Source: Rhodoferax sp.
GTDB lineage: Bacteria; Pseudomonadota; Gammaproteobacteria; Burkholderiales; Burkholderiaceae_C
Assembly: GCA_030833685.1 (NCBI GenBank)
Contig: JAURGS010000050.1
Coordinates: forward strand, 1 to 13,004
DNA: 13,004 bases
Direction: 5' to 3'
The notes below the pieces were generated by a model. It was not told the origin of the DNA, did not search any database, and saw only the letters and a program-made list of their open reading frames with translations. The number at the start of each line of letters is the position of its first letter. The stretch's first letter is position 1. A program made the position numbers and the translations under genes. This document shows positions 1 to 7,573 of the stretch, piece by piece.

Positions 1-146
1 CGTGCCGACACCTCAGCTTCATGGGCTTTGACTGAGTCGACTAGGGCCACCTGGTGCGCGATGAAAGCGCCAAGCAAGACAAGCCAAAAAACGGCGACGA
101 GTAAGCCAGCACGGCGCAGGCCTATTTTTTTTAAATTTTGTTCCAT
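1..146 (-). CDS. Partial membrane protein, N-terminus only (function unknown)
   Basis: An open frame runs leftwards from an ATG at 146-144 to the window edge, giving 48 codons. It begins MEQNLKKIGLRRAG. Residues 1-12 are basic, residues 13-30 form one strongly hydrophobic segment (AGLLVAVFWLVLLGAFIA), and the following residues are polar and acidic (VDSVKAHEAEV). This is the usual start of an inner-membrane protein with a short cytoplasmic tail, one membrane helix and then a periplasmic part, as in sensor kinases, diguanylate cyclases and chemoreceptors. Which of these it is cannot be told from 48 residues. It follows the DUF1501 gene on the same strand after 88 nt. No strong ribosome binding site is visible before the ATG, so the start is only probable. 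The basic tail followed by a helix is the main reason to believe the frame. Confidence 0.6.
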   Translation of the reverse strand, partial: MEQNLKKIGLRRAGLLVAVFWLVLLGAFIAHQVALVDSVKAHEAEVSA

Positions 147-234
147 ACGAGAAACTTGCCAGCAGTCTTTTGATTGGGAATTCCCCCCAAAAAAGGTTTG
201 CCGGACTCAGGCGCAGACGTATCCTAGCCGGTAA
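147..234. other. Short intergenic gap with palindrome and possible weak terminator
   Basis: This 88-nt gap lies between the DUF1501 stop and the partial membrane-protein gene. On the minus strand, CCGG just after the DUF1501 stop can pair with CCGG about 27 nt later, followed shortly by CTTTTTTGG. That is at best a weak terminator. A 10-nt perfect palindrome GGGAATTCCC lies at 176-185. No convincing promoter is seen. Whether the left gene is co-transcribed with the DUF pair is open. Confidence 0.25.
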
Positions 235-1404
235 TCAAACTGGCAGCAGGCTGCGCAGTGAGGGATGCGGGCGAAATGTTAAGAGATTGTTAGATTGAAG
301 CGTCTGCTCGGGTATTTGGAACGCCCGCTGCAGCACTTTGGCGTAAACCGCGTGGATGTCGATGGTGGCGGGCAGGTCGCGCTCTTCGAATAAATTTTTC
401 TTCTCCAATCCGCGCCAGTCTGCATAAACACGCGATTCACTTACCAAGCCCCCTGCAACAAAGCAACATGTACCTACCCCATGGTCGGTTCCCGTAGTAC
501 CGTTTTCTGCTGCGGTGCGCCCAAATTCGGTAATGGTGACCACCAGCGCATGTTTCCAAGCCTGCTGCATTTCTTGTTGAAAAGTTTCAACCAGTTCATT
601 GAGCGTGCGCAGTTGCGTGGCGTGCGAACCCGTTTCAGCACCCTGGTTGGCGTGGGTGTCAAAGCCGTTACGCATGTCAATCAGGCCTACCCTGGGCCCG
701 CCTTCATCGCGCATTTGCGCGGCTGCTACACGGGCTAGGCCGCGCATGGACCTGACCTCTTGGAATTTACCCCGGCCCATGCCGTTACTGTCAGCGCCCA
801 CGTTGGCATCGTGAATAGCACTGGCAAAACCAGCCAGGGTGGGGTCATCGCCCCAAAGCTTGGCCACTGCAGCGGTATCGGTGCCCCGTAAATTCGGCAT
901 CCAGTTGGGAAATTCGGTGCTCGAGCGTTGGTTGCCCCGTAATAGCATGGGCATTGGAATGGAGATCGCAACGCCGCCAGGGACCTTCGCGTGCTCCATG
1001 GTCCGACCAACCCAACCAGAGCTGGAGGCGTAAGGCGTGGACAGGCCGGTCTGCATGATGTCTTGGCCCTCGAAATGCGAGCGGCCGGTGTACAAAAACC
1101 CGGTGCTGTGAATGAGTGCGAGTTGTTGCGATTGCCACAGCCGATGCAGGCTGCTCAGTTCCGGATGTAGCCCGAAGTCAGCGTTCAAGCGCAAAGCTCG
1201 CTGTATACCGATATTGGGACGAATCGCCAGGTAGTTCGTATCACCCAGCGGGGGCGCAGCGGTCAGTCCGTCCATGCCGCCACGCAAGAGCACAAACAAA
1301 ACCCTCGGTGCGTCGGGCATCGGGCTGCTCCATGCCGGCGGTATGGCTGCAAAGCTTAAGGTGGAAAGTGTGGCGCTGGCTTGGATGAACGTGCGACGCT
1401 TCAT
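235..1404 (-). CDS. DUF1501 family protein with Tat-type signal peptide
   Basis: This 389-residue protein has the length and motifs of the DUF1501 family, which is related to the alkaline phosphatase/sulfatase superfamily and has no established reaction that I know of. The N-terminus MKRRTFIQAS followed by a mild hydrophobic stretch to about residue 26 looks like a twin-arginine signal, so export folded to the periplasm is inferred. Family motifs seen in order are RGGMDG (41-46), GRSHFEGQD (107-115), FDTHANQG (248-255), TEFGRT (292-297) and GTDHG (305-309); these hold the Asp/His residues expected to bind metal in such folds. The usual TDHGHG reads TDHGVG here. The ATG lies 3 nt after the stop of the DUF1800 gene, with TGGAG about 10 nt upstream, so the two are translationally linked. 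DUF1501 and DUF1800 genes occur as neighbours in many bacteria. Family assignment is firm; function is unknown. Confidence 0.92.
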   Translation of the reverse strand: MKRRTFIQASATLSTLSFAAIPPAWSSPMPDAPRVLFVLLRGGMDGLTAAPPLGDTNYLAIRPNIGIQRALRLNADFGLHPELSSLHRLWQSQQLALIHSTGFLYTGRSHFEGQDIMQTGLSTPYASSSGWVGRTMEHAKVPGGVAISIPMPMLLRGNQRSSTEFPNWMPNLRGTDTAAVAKLWGDDPTLAGFASAIHDANVGADSNGMGRGKFQEVRSMRGLARVAAAQMRDEGGPRVGLIDMRNGFDTHANQGAETGSHATQLRTLNELVETFQQEMQQAWKHALVVTITEFGRTAAENGTTGTDHGVGTCCFVAGGLVSESRVYADWRGLEKKNLFEERDLPATIDIHAVYAKVLQRAFQIPEQTLQSNNLLTFRPHPSLRSLLPV

Positions 1405-1407
1405 GGC

Positions 1408-2901
1408 TTAACTCCAGAGCATGGTCGGGCTTGCGAAGTACGCGATAAGCGCCAGGCGTAGGTCGCGGTTGTCCCGTGCGCTCTCAAAAAGGCCCCGCGC
1501 AATGGACTCGGCAGGCAGATCGCGGCGAACAGCTCCCAAGAGTTTGAGTTGCAGGTCCACTAGCTGGCCGGCTCGCTGGGCTTGGTTGGCCAGAACGCTG
1601 AGGACGCGAAGGCGCCGATCGAGCATCTCTTTGGAGATCCAATCTGAGGAAAGAATTGGCCAGCCGTTGGGTTGCGGGCAGCGTGGCAGCTCTTGCCCCA
1701 AGTCACCCAAAATGTAAGGCGTTTTATGGCCTGGCGTGGTTTTGGTCAGTGGAATCGTCCGCGGGGGCTCCATCCCGCAGACGGTTAAGACCTGAAGCAA
1801 CCAGGTCTCTGGCGAGACAAATTTTCGGGTTTTTCCGATATGCGCCCAGCAGACTTCAATAACAGCCTGATGCACGGTAGGCAGATGTCCTTTGCTATGG
1901 ATAAAAACCGACTGCACATGATTGACCGCCTCGGTGGGCGGCTGGTCGTCCAGAAAGTACACGCACAATTTGGTGGCCAGGTGCAAGGCTGTGGCTGGAT
2001 GGGCGGCAAGGTCGCTTATCAAATCTTCCAATTTGGAGGAGGGTTTGAAAAGCGCGCTGTAGCGTTTGCCCAAAACCTCTTGGGATCCAGGCTCGTGGCG
2101 GTTGAAGTCAAAGTACGTGCCCAGAGGCTCGCCCTTGTGCCATTTGTCTGGCTTCATGTCGCGCCAGCCGGTGAGGATGAGCGTTGTGGCTTCAACGTCT
2201 TTCTGGGTGTAGCCGGCGCTTGGGCTTAGGGTGAACAATTCCAGAAGCTCACGCCCCAGGTTTTCGTTGATGCTGTCCTTCGTCCATTTTTCGCGGGCTG
2301 CCTTCGAGTTGGGGCCTGTGTTGCGGTTGTTATCCAGGTAAACCAGCATGGCAGGGTGGGTCACTGCGTGCCACAGCATGTCTCGGTAAGAGCCTTTCAT
2401 CAAGGGTCGCAGTGAGCGCTGATAGGGCCCGATCAAGGTGTCGTTATTTTGATTGCCTGGCGCCACCATGAAATGGTTGGTCCAGAAATGCCAAAAGCGC
2501 TCAAACACGGGTGCTTTGCCGAACAGGGCCGTGGTTTCCCGCGCCTGGACTTCCTTCCAGTGTTCAAGCCGCCAGTAGGGGGTGCCAATGGTGCGTTCGC
2601 GGTAGTCTTCGTATTCGCTGGGACTGAGCGTTTTAGCTTTCTCAAAAGACTCCTTCTCCAGCCTTTGATGGGTGGCAAACGCATGCATCACTTTGTTGAT
2701 ATCGGTATGTAAGACCATGTCTGCCGGCAAGTCAGCGCGCCTTGACCCGTCAAGCTCGAGGATGTCGATTGCCGGATCCTGGGCTAACTGCTCAACTGCC
2801 CAGCCGATGGGGTCAGCAGGCAGGGCTTGATCGCCGGCTCGGCCAAAAGCGATTCGGCGGGTAAATTTGGAGACGAGCGTTGAATCGGCAGGTTGGTTCA
2901 C
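1408..2901 (-). CDS. DUF1800 family protein
   Basis: This 497-residue protein matches the DUF1800 family in length and motifs: FWHFWTNHF (136-144), HPAMLVYLDNNRNTG (182-196), NENLGRELLELFTL (212-225), GYTQKDVEATTLILTGW (230-246) and HPATALHLATKL (301-312). The family has no assigned activity that I know of. No signal peptide or membrane helix is evident at the N-terminus, unlike the DUF1501 partner, so its location is unclear. The start is GTG at 2901-2899: an in-frame TAA at 2913-2911 blocks any earlier start, and the next in-frame Met is residue 62, inside conserved sequence. No good ribosome binding site precedes the GTG. The gene is first of a pair with DUF1501, whose ATG follows its TAA by 3 nt. 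It is separated from glmS upstream by 331 nt, so a promoter of its own is likely, though I cannot point to a convincing one. Confidence 0.92.
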   Translation of the reverse strand: MNQPADSTLVSKFTRRIAFGRAGDQALPADPIGWAVEQLAQDPAIDILELDGSRRADLPADMVLHTDINKVMHAFATHQRLEKESFEKAKTLSPSEYEDYRERTIGTPYWRLEHWKEVQARETTALFGKAPVFERFWHFWTNHFMVAPGNQNNDTLIGPYQRSLRPLMKGSYRDMLWHAVTHPAMLVYLDNNRNTGPNSKAAREKWTKDSINENLGRELLELFTLSPSAGYTQKDVEATTLILTGWRDMKPDKWHKGEPLGTYFDFNRHEPGSQEVLGKRYSALFKPSSKLEDLISDLAAHPATALHLATKLCVYFLDDQPPTEAVNHVQSVFIHSKGHLPTVHQAVIEVCWAHIGKTRKFVSPETWLLQVLTVCGMEPPRTIPLTKTTPGHKTPYILGDLGQELPRCPQPNGWPILSSDWISKEMLDRRLRVLSVLANQAQRAGQLVDLQLKLLGAVRRDLPAESIARGLFESARDNRDLRLALIAYFASPTMLWS

Positions 2902-3232
2902 TTCACAGCTTTACAGGGTTGCGGCGTCATTATGGTTTACGCCAGCGGGTCTTCGCCACTATCAAGGGAGAGGTAGCTTCGCCGGAGGGCGCAAAGCGCG
3001 CGGTGGCAGGCAACACATTGCGCGTATCGGTGCGATCGGCGGGCTGGGTGTGGTCGGCATAGCGCGATTGCACCGTTCACCGGGCCATGACGTCCGGCAG
3101 CCCCAACGCGTTGTTGCGACGGTGGGGGCGCCTTGTTTCGCGGGCGTTCTTTTTGATGCGTCCAAGCGCCTTACCATCGCCACTTTTCTTCGGTAGCGAC
3201 CCAGGGAAGTAAGCGCCTTATCTCCAACAGGG
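2902..3232. other. 331-nt intergenic region without a convincing gene
   Basis: The stretch between the glmS stop and the DUF1800 start is GC-rich. Open frames cross it on both strands, but their translations are rich in Arg, Pro and Ala, lack a domain I recognise, and overlap glmS or DUF1800 at an end. Position 2950-3090 has the feel of a dispersed intergenic repeat seen in related genomes, but that is only an impression. A 10-nt direct repeat AAGCGCCTTA lies at 3164-3173 and 3211-3220, with a shorter match GCGCCTT at 3128-3134. No rho-independent terminator for glmS with a minus-strand T run is visible. On the minus strand CATAAT is present close to the DUF1800 start, but no -35 box sits at a proper distance. 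Confidence 0.4.
3164..3220. repeat. Direct repeat pair AAGCGCCTTA
   Basis: The ten bases AAGCGCCTTA occur exactly at 3164-3173 and again at 3211-3220, 47 nt apart, just downstream of glmS. The sequences between the copies are unrelated. The repeat is short enough to be chance in GC-rich DNA, but both copies lie in the same non-coding gap. Confidence 0.35.
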
Positions 3233-5107
3233 TCACTCCACAGTGACAGATTTTGCGAGATTGCGTGGCTTGTCCACGTCTGTTCCACGCGCACAGGCTG
3301 TGTGGTAAGCCAACAGCTGCAAAGGCACCACGTGCAGGATCGGCGAGAGCAGGCCGTAATGCTCGGGCATTCGGATCACGTGCAGGCCTTCAGCGCTTTG
3401 GATCTGACTGTCAGCATCTGCCAAAACATAGAGCAGGCCGCCGCGGGCCCGAACTTCGTGCATATTGCTTTTGAGCTTCTCCAAAAGCGCATCGTTGGGA
3501 GCCACGGTAACCACCGGCATTGAACTGGTGACCAGGGCCAGGGGACCGTGCTTGAGCTCACCGGCGGGGTAGGCTTCAGCGTGGATGTAGCTGATTTCCT
3601 TGAGCTTGAGTGCCCCCTCAAGGGCAATGGGGTAGTGCAAGCCTCGCCCTAAAAACAAGGCGTTGTCCATGCGTGCAAATTCGTCTGCCCAACCCATGAT
3701 TTGTGGCTCTAACGCCAAGACAGCCTGTAAGGCCAACGGCAAATGCCGCATGGCGGTGAGTTGACGATCTTCCTGCTCTTGTGAAAGATGGCCACGCACC
3801 TTGGCCAATGACAGTGTCAGCAAAAACAGGCCGGCGAGCTGGGCTGTAAAGGCTTTGGTTGAAGCCACGCCCACCTCGACACCGGCGCGGGTGATGTACG
3901 CGAGTTCGCACTCGCGCACCATGGCGCTGGTTTGAACATTGCAGATCGTCAGCGAGTGGTGCATGCCCTGACTGTGCGCGTGACGCAAAGCGGCCAATGT
4001 GTCTGCAGTTTCCCCGGATTGCGAGATAGTGACTATCAGGGTCTTCGGGTTGGGAACAGAGTCGCGGTACCGGTATTCGCTGGCCACCTCCACCTGGGTG
4101 GGCATCTTGGCAATGCCCTCTAGCCAGTACTTCGCAGTGCAACCGCTGTAGTAACTGGTGCCACAAGCCAGTATCAGCACTGAATCAATCTGTTCGAAGA
4201 CTTCTGCCGCAGATGCTTTGGAGCCATTAAAGAGTTCAGGTGTAATGCCCAAAATGCCTTCAAGGGTGTCTGCAATCGCGCGCGGCTGTTCAAAGATCTC
4301 TTTTTGCATGTAATGCCGATAGGGCCCGAGTTCGGCAGCGCCGCTGTGCGCAACGACGGTTCTAACCGGACGCTCCTGCGTGCTAAGCGTCTTGAAACTA
4401 GCGTCGAGTATGGTGTAGTGCTTAAGGTGCAGGTCGACAACATCCCCTTCCTCAAGGTAGACGATTTGGTCTGTAACCCCGGCAAGCGCCATGGCGTCAC
4501 TTGCCAGGTAATGAGTCGTTTGGTCTTTCCCAACGCCCAGAATCAGGGGTGAGCCTGAACGCGCACCCACGAGTCGGTGCGGCTCATCCTTGCAAAACAC
4601 AGCGATGGCGTAAGCCCCATGCAGATCGCGGACCGTGGCTTTGACGGCTTCCAACAGATCGCCCTGGTAGTGGCTGTCGATCAAATGACCAATAACCTCG
4701 GTGTCGGTCTGGCTTTGAAAAGCATAGCCCTTGGCCTGCAATTGCGCGCGCAATTCGTCGTGGTTTTCAATGATGCCGTTGTGTACCAAGGCGACGCGGC
4801 CCGGCTTGTCTTTCAAGCTTTCCAAACTACCAGGACCTGAGCTGAAATGCGGGTGTGCGTTATGGACGGCAGGTGCGCCATGCGTGGCCCAACGGGTGTG
4901 GGCAATGCCTGTGCCGCTTTGCAAATGGTCGGCTTCAATTTGCGACATGAGTTCAGACACTCGCGAGGTGCTGCGCGCACGCTTGAGGCCTTGTGCGTGA
5001 ACGGCCACACCACAGGAGTCGTAGCCCCGGTATTCCAGGCGCTGCAAGCCCTGAACCAAGACAGGTACCACGTTGGCTAACGATACAGCGCCTACGATCC
5101 CGCACAT
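3233..5107 (-). CDS. glmS: Glutamine--fructose-6-phosphate aminotransferase (isomerizing)
   Basis: GlmS makes glucosamine-6-phosphate from fructose-6-phosphate and glutamine in the cytoplasm, the first step towards UDP-GlcNAc for peptidoglycan and lipopolysaccharide. The 624 residues show the full plan. The glutaminase half starts MCGIVGA with the catalytic Cys2 (after Met removal), then HTRWATHG (70-77), VHNGIIEN (108-115) and TDTEV (134-138). Two SIS sugar-isomerase domains follow, with ACGTSYYSG, SQSGETADTL, GVASTKAFTAQL and the region around KLKEISYIHAEAYPAGELKHG. The C-terminus ends DKPRNLAKSVTVE, as is typical. It is about 15 residues longer than the E. coli enzyme (609), mainly from an insert of about 13 residues between NAHPH (83-87) and VHNG; I expect this to be a lineage feature. 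The ATG has GAGGA upstream at good spacing. The gene lies 107 nt after rfbC on the same strand and may be read from the sugar operon, its own promoter, or both. Confidence 0.98.
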   Translation of the reverse strand: MCGIVGAVSLANVVPVLVQGLQRLEYRGYDSCGVAVHAQGLKRARSTSRVSELMSQIEADHLQSGTGIAHTRWATHGAPAVHNAHPHFSSGPGSLESLKDKPGRVALVHNGIIENHDELRAQLQAKGYAFQSQTDTEVIGHLIDSHYQGDLLEAVKATVRDLHGAYAIAVFCKDEPHRLVGARSGSPLILGVGKDQTTHYLASDAMALAGVTDQIVYLEEGDVVDLHLKHYTILDASFKTLSTQERPVRTVVAHSGAAELGPYRHYMQKEIFEQPRAIADTLEGILGITPELFNGSKASAAEVFEQIDSVLILACGTSYYSGCTAKYWLEGIAKMPTQVEVASEYRYRDSVPNPKTLIVTISQSGETADTLAALRHAHSQGMHHSLTICNVQTSAMVRECELAYITRAGVEVGVASTKAFTAQLAGLFLLTLSLAKVRGHLSQEQEDRQLTAMRHLPLALQAVLALEPQIMGWADEFARMDNALFLGRGLHYPIALEGALKLKEISYIHAEAYPAGELKHGPLALVTSSMPVVTVAPNDALLEKLKSNMHEVRARGGLLYVLADADSQIQSAEGLHVIRMPEHYGLLSPILHVVPLQLLAYHTACARGTDVDKPRNLAKSVTVE

Positions 5108-5108
5108 A

Positions 5109-5122
5109 CATGAGTCCTCATG
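5109..5122 (-). promoter_or_regulatory. Inverted repeat over the glmS ribosome binding site
   Basis: CATGAG-TC-CTCATG is a perfect inverted repeat directly before the glmS ATG. In the transcript it could form CAUGA-GGAC-UCAUG, a 5-bp stem with the Shine-Dalgarno core GGA in the loop. The stem is short and may be chance. If it forms, it could modulate ribosome access or present the site in a loop. No glmS-ribozyme-like structure could fit in the remaining 107-nt leader. Confidence 0.3.
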
Positions 5123-5214
5123 GTTGGTAACACTTGGCGTGATTGTCAGTTAAGTCTGCACATTGGCGGGCGCAGGGCAGGGGGGTAGTGGCGCGCAAAG
5201 TTGTTGACCCGTCA

Positions 5215-5763
5215 TCAGGCAAATGTTTCAGCTTCGCCCAATAACCGTCCTTGTTGGTCTTTTGCAGATAAAGCGGGTTGCAAGCCTTCTAGGGGCCAAT
5301 TTATAGCCAATGTGGGGTCATCCCAGGCAATGCAACGCTCGTGGGCGGGGGCGTAGTAGTCCGTCGTCTTGTAGAGAAAATCCGCGCTTTCGCTGATGGT
5401 TAGAAAGCCATGGCCAAACCCAGGGGGCACCCAGAGCTGGCGATGGTTGGTGTCACTCAGTTCGATACCAAACCAGCGCCCGAAATGCGCTGAAGATCGG
5501 CGCAGGTCGACGGCCACATCAAATACCCGGCCTTTGACCACGCGCACCAGTTTCCCTTGGGTGTGCTGAATTTGGTAATGTATTCCGCGCAGCACGCCTT
5601 TGGCCGATCGCGAGTGGTTGTCCTGCACGAATGGCATGTCAAGCCCAGTGGCCTTTTCAAACGCCTGTTGGTTAAAGCTTTCAAAGAAAAAACCGCGTTC
5701 ATCGCCGAACACCTTGGGTTCGAGCAGCAGCACACCGGGCAGCGGGGTGTTGACGACATTCAT
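5215..5763 (-). CDS. rfbC: dTDP-4-dehydrorhamnose 3,5-epimerase
   Basis: RfbC (RmlC) is the third enzyme of dTDP-L-rhamnose synthesis and epimerises C3 and C5 of dTDP-4-keto-6-deoxyglucose. The 182-residue length is normal for this small cupin-fold, usually dimeric, enzyme. Visible landmarks are FGDERGFFFESF (19-30), VLRGIHYQ with the catalytic His62, VKGRVFDVAVDLR (77-88), WVPPGFGHGFL (111-121), the active-site Tyr in DFLYKTTDYY (128-137), and the conserved Asp in LSAKDQ (165-170). The ATG overlaps the rfbA stop by 4 nt (ATGA), implying coupled translation. It ends with two stops in a row, TGA TGA at 5217-5212. It is the last gene of the sugar operon; no terminator hairpin is evident after it. 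Confidence 0.97.
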   Translation of the reverse strand: MNVVNTPLPGVLLLEPKVFGDERGFFFESFNQQAFEKATGLDMPFVQDNHSRSAKGVLRGIHYQIQHTQGKLVRVVKGRVFDVAVDLRRSSAHFGRWFGIELSDTNHRQLWVPPGFGHGFLTISESADFLYKTTDYYAPAHERCIAWDDPTLAINWPLEGLQPALSAKDQQGRLLGEAETFA

Positions 5764-6665
5764 AGGCTTTTTGACGTGTTTTGACTGGCTTGCTCAGTCA
5801 ACAGGCGAACCAGGTATTGGCCGTAGCCGTTTTTGAGCAAGGGTTGCGCCAGTGCCTCTAGCTGCTGATCATCGATAAACCCATTGCGCCAGGCGATCTC
5901 TTCAACGCAGGCAACCTTTAATCCCTGGCGCCGCTCTAGGGTTGCGATGAACTGGCTGGCCTCCAGCAAGCTGTCATGGGTTCCTGTGTCCAGCCAGGCG
6001 TAGCCCCGCTGCATGATTTGTACATTGAGCCGGCCTTGCTCCAGGAAAGCCTGATTAACCGCGGTGATTTCCAACTCGCCGCGGGCGCTGGGTTTGACTG
6101 ATTTGGCGATGTCCACCACGGTGTTGTCGTAAAAGTACAGCCCCGTCACCGCGTAGTTACTTTTAGGCTTGGTGGGCTTTTCTTCAATGCTGCGTGCCAG
6201 CCCTTGTGCGTCAAACTCGACAACGCCGTAGCGCTGCGGGTCGGTCACATGGTAAGCAAAAACCGTTGCACCTTGCTTCTGTGCGTCTGCCTCGTGCAAT
6301 AGCGTGGTGAAGTCATGGCCGTAGTAAATGTTGTCGCCAAGGACCAACGCGCTGGGATCTTGCCCAATGAATTGCTCCCCAATGATGAAGGCCTGTGCCA
6401 GGCCATCGGGGCTGGGCTGGACGGCGTACTGAAGATGAATGCCCCACTGCGATCCGTCACCCAAGAGCTGTTGAAACCTTGGTGTGTCCTGCGGCGTGCT
6501 GATGACCAGAATGTCGCGCATGCCAGAGAGCATGAGGGTGCTCAAAGGGTAGTAAATCATCGGCTTGTCGTACACCGGCAGCAATTGCTTGCTGATTGCC
6601 ATGGTGGCCGGGTGCAGACGGGTGCCAGATCCGCCCGCCAGAATGATGCCTTTGCGTGTCGTCAT
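5760..6665 (-). CDS. rfbA: Glucose-1-phosphate thymidylyltransferase
   Basis: RfbA (RmlA) couples glucose-1-phosphate and dTTP to dTDP-glucose, the entry step of the dTDP-L-rhamnose pathway. The 301-residue protein has the nucleotidyltransferase signature GGSGTRLHPAT (11-21) followed by SKQLLPVYDKPMIYYP (25-40), the metal-binding region LVLGDNIYYGH (108-118), and EEKPTKPKSNYAVTGLYFYD, all typical of the short RmlA type. The open frame extends 80 codons further upstream, but that part overlaps rfbD in another frame and has no domain character. The ATG at 6665-6663 is preceded by TGAGGA at 6679-6674, so the rfbD stop codon itself lies within the ribosome binding site 11 nt upstream. The 3' end overlaps rfbC by 4 nt. 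Confidence 0.97.
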   Translation of the reverse strand: MTTRKGIILAGGSGTRLHPATMAISKQLLPVYDKPMIYYPLSTLMLSGMRDILVISTPQDTPRFQQLLGDGSQWGIHLQYAVQPSPDGLAQAFIIGEQFIGQDPSALVLGDNIYYGHDFTTLLHEADAQKQGATVFAYHVTDPQRYGVVEFDAQGLARSIEEKPTKPKSNYAVTGLYFYDNTVVDIAKSVKPSARGELEITAVNQAFLEQGRLNVQIMQRGYAWLDTGTHDSLLEASQFIATLERRQGLKVACVEEIAWRNGFIDDQQLEALAQPLLKNGYGQYLVRLLTEQASQNTSKSL

Positions 6666-6676
6666 GGATTTGGTCC

Positions 6677-7573
6677 TCAAACGCCCAGGGTTTCGGTCAG
6701 CATACGTTCTACGCCGTGGGTCCAGTCGGGCAGCGTCAGACCGAAAGTGTTTTGTAACTTGGCCGTGTTGAGCCTGGAATTGTGCGGGCGCCGCGCCGGC
6801 GTGGGGAAGGCCGAGGTCGGCACCGGCGCAATTTCTTTTGTCTTGATAGCCAGGTCCGGGCGCAGCTGACGCGCTTTTTCGATGACGTAGCTGGCATAAG
6901 CCCACCAGTTGGTCTCACCAGATGCCACCAGGTGATACAGACCACCATCCTGCGGCCGTTGCAAGACCTGACGTAGGGCCAGTATGCTGACATCAGCCAG
7001 CAACTCGGCGCTGGTGGGTGCGCCAAACTGGTCGTCGATCACAGTCAGGCGTTCACGTTCTTGCGCCAGGCGCAGCATGGTTTTGGCAAAGTTGCCGCCA
7101 CGCGCGGCGTATACCCAGCTGGTGCGAAAAATCAGGTGCTTGCAGCCACTTTGGGTAATGGCCAGCTCGCCCTCAAGTTTGGTTTGGCCATAGACGTTAA
7201 GCGGGGCGGGCTGGTCGGTCTCGACCCACGGTGTGCTGCCGCTGCCGTTAAATACGTAGTCGGTGCTGTAGTGAATCAGTAAGGCCCCCAACTTGTTGAC
7301 TTCCTCGGCCAGCACCTTGGGAGTGGTGGCGTTAATGAGTCGCACCAGATCGACTTCGCTTTCCGCCTTGTCCACGGCAGTATGTGCCGCCGTGTTCACC
7401 ACCACGTCAGGCGCAAAATGCTGAACGGTGCTCCTAACACCCTCGGGTTTGGTGAAATCAGCGCAATGCGCGGGGCTGTCAAAGTCCAACGCGATGACCT
7501 CGCCAAGCGCGCTCAGGCTGCGCTGCATTTCCCAGCCCAGCTGCCCGTTTTTACCCAGCAAAAGGATCCTCAT
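6677..7573 (-). CDS. rfbD: dTDP-4-dehydrorhamnose reductase
   Basis: RfbD (RmlD) reduces dTDP-4-keto-L-rhamnose to dTDP-L-rhamnose with NAD(P)H, the last step of the pathway. The 298-residue product is a short-chain dehydrogenase/reductase: the nucleotide-binding loop is LGKNGQLG (6-13), then NTAAHTAVDKAE (60-71), STDYVFNG (103-110) with the active-site Thr, and the catalytic YGQTK (Tyr128, Lys132). The conserved C-terminal substrate region is seen as RRPHNSRLNT. An upstream in-frame ATG would add 29 residues, but those fall inside rfbB and precede the standard MRILLLG start, so the ATG at 7573-7571 is chosen. It overlaps the rfbB stop by 4 nt (ATGA), indicating coupled translation. Confidence 0.97.
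   Translation of the reverse strand: MRILLLGKNGQLGWEMQRSLSALGEVIALDFDSPAHCADFTKPEGVRSTVQHFAPDVVVNTAAHTAVDKAESEVDLVRLINATTPKVLAEEVNKLGALLIHYSTDYVFNGSGSTPWVETDQPAPLNVYGQTKLEGELAITQSGCKHLIFRTSWVYAARGGNFAKTMLRLAQERERLTVIDDQFGAPTSAELLADVSILALRQVLQRPQDGGLYHLVASGETNWWAYASYVIEKARQLRPDLAIKTKEIAPVPTSAFPTPARRPHNSRLNTAKLQNTFGLTLPDWTHGVERMLTETLGV

Noticed and set aside
28..234. Plus-strand open frame of 68 codons at the left edge
   Set aside because: It is antisense to the minus-strand frame with a clear basic-tail-plus-membrane-helix start, and its own translation has no domain character.
3128..3156. Plus-strand GC hairpin followed by CTTTTTG as a terminator
   Set aside because: The stem is only about four Watson-Crick pairs plus wobbles, and no plus-strand gene ends there.
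2867..3294. Open frames of about 110 codons on both strands across the glmS-DUF1800 gap
   Set aside because: They extend into glmS or DUF1800, are rich in Arg/Pro/Ala, and show no recognisable motif or good ribosome binding site. GC-rich DNA gives such frames by chance.
3618..4166. Minus-strand 182-codon frame inside glmS
   Set aside because: It overlaps conserved GlmS sequence in another frame, with low-complexity translation; a shadow.
5108..5214. glmS ribozyme or riboswitch in the glmS leader
   Set aside because: The 107-nt gap is too short and shows no such fold; the ribozyme is known from Firmicutes and relatives, not this lineage.
6315..6869. Plus-strand 184-codon frame antisense to rfbA and rfbD
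   Set aside because: It lies wholly opposite well-supported conserved genes and matches no family I recognise; it is a coding shadow.
6666..6905. Upstream extension of rfbA by 80 codons
   Set aside because: The extension overlaps rfbD, lacks family similarity, and the ATG at 6665 has a good ribosome binding site and the standard start of the protein.
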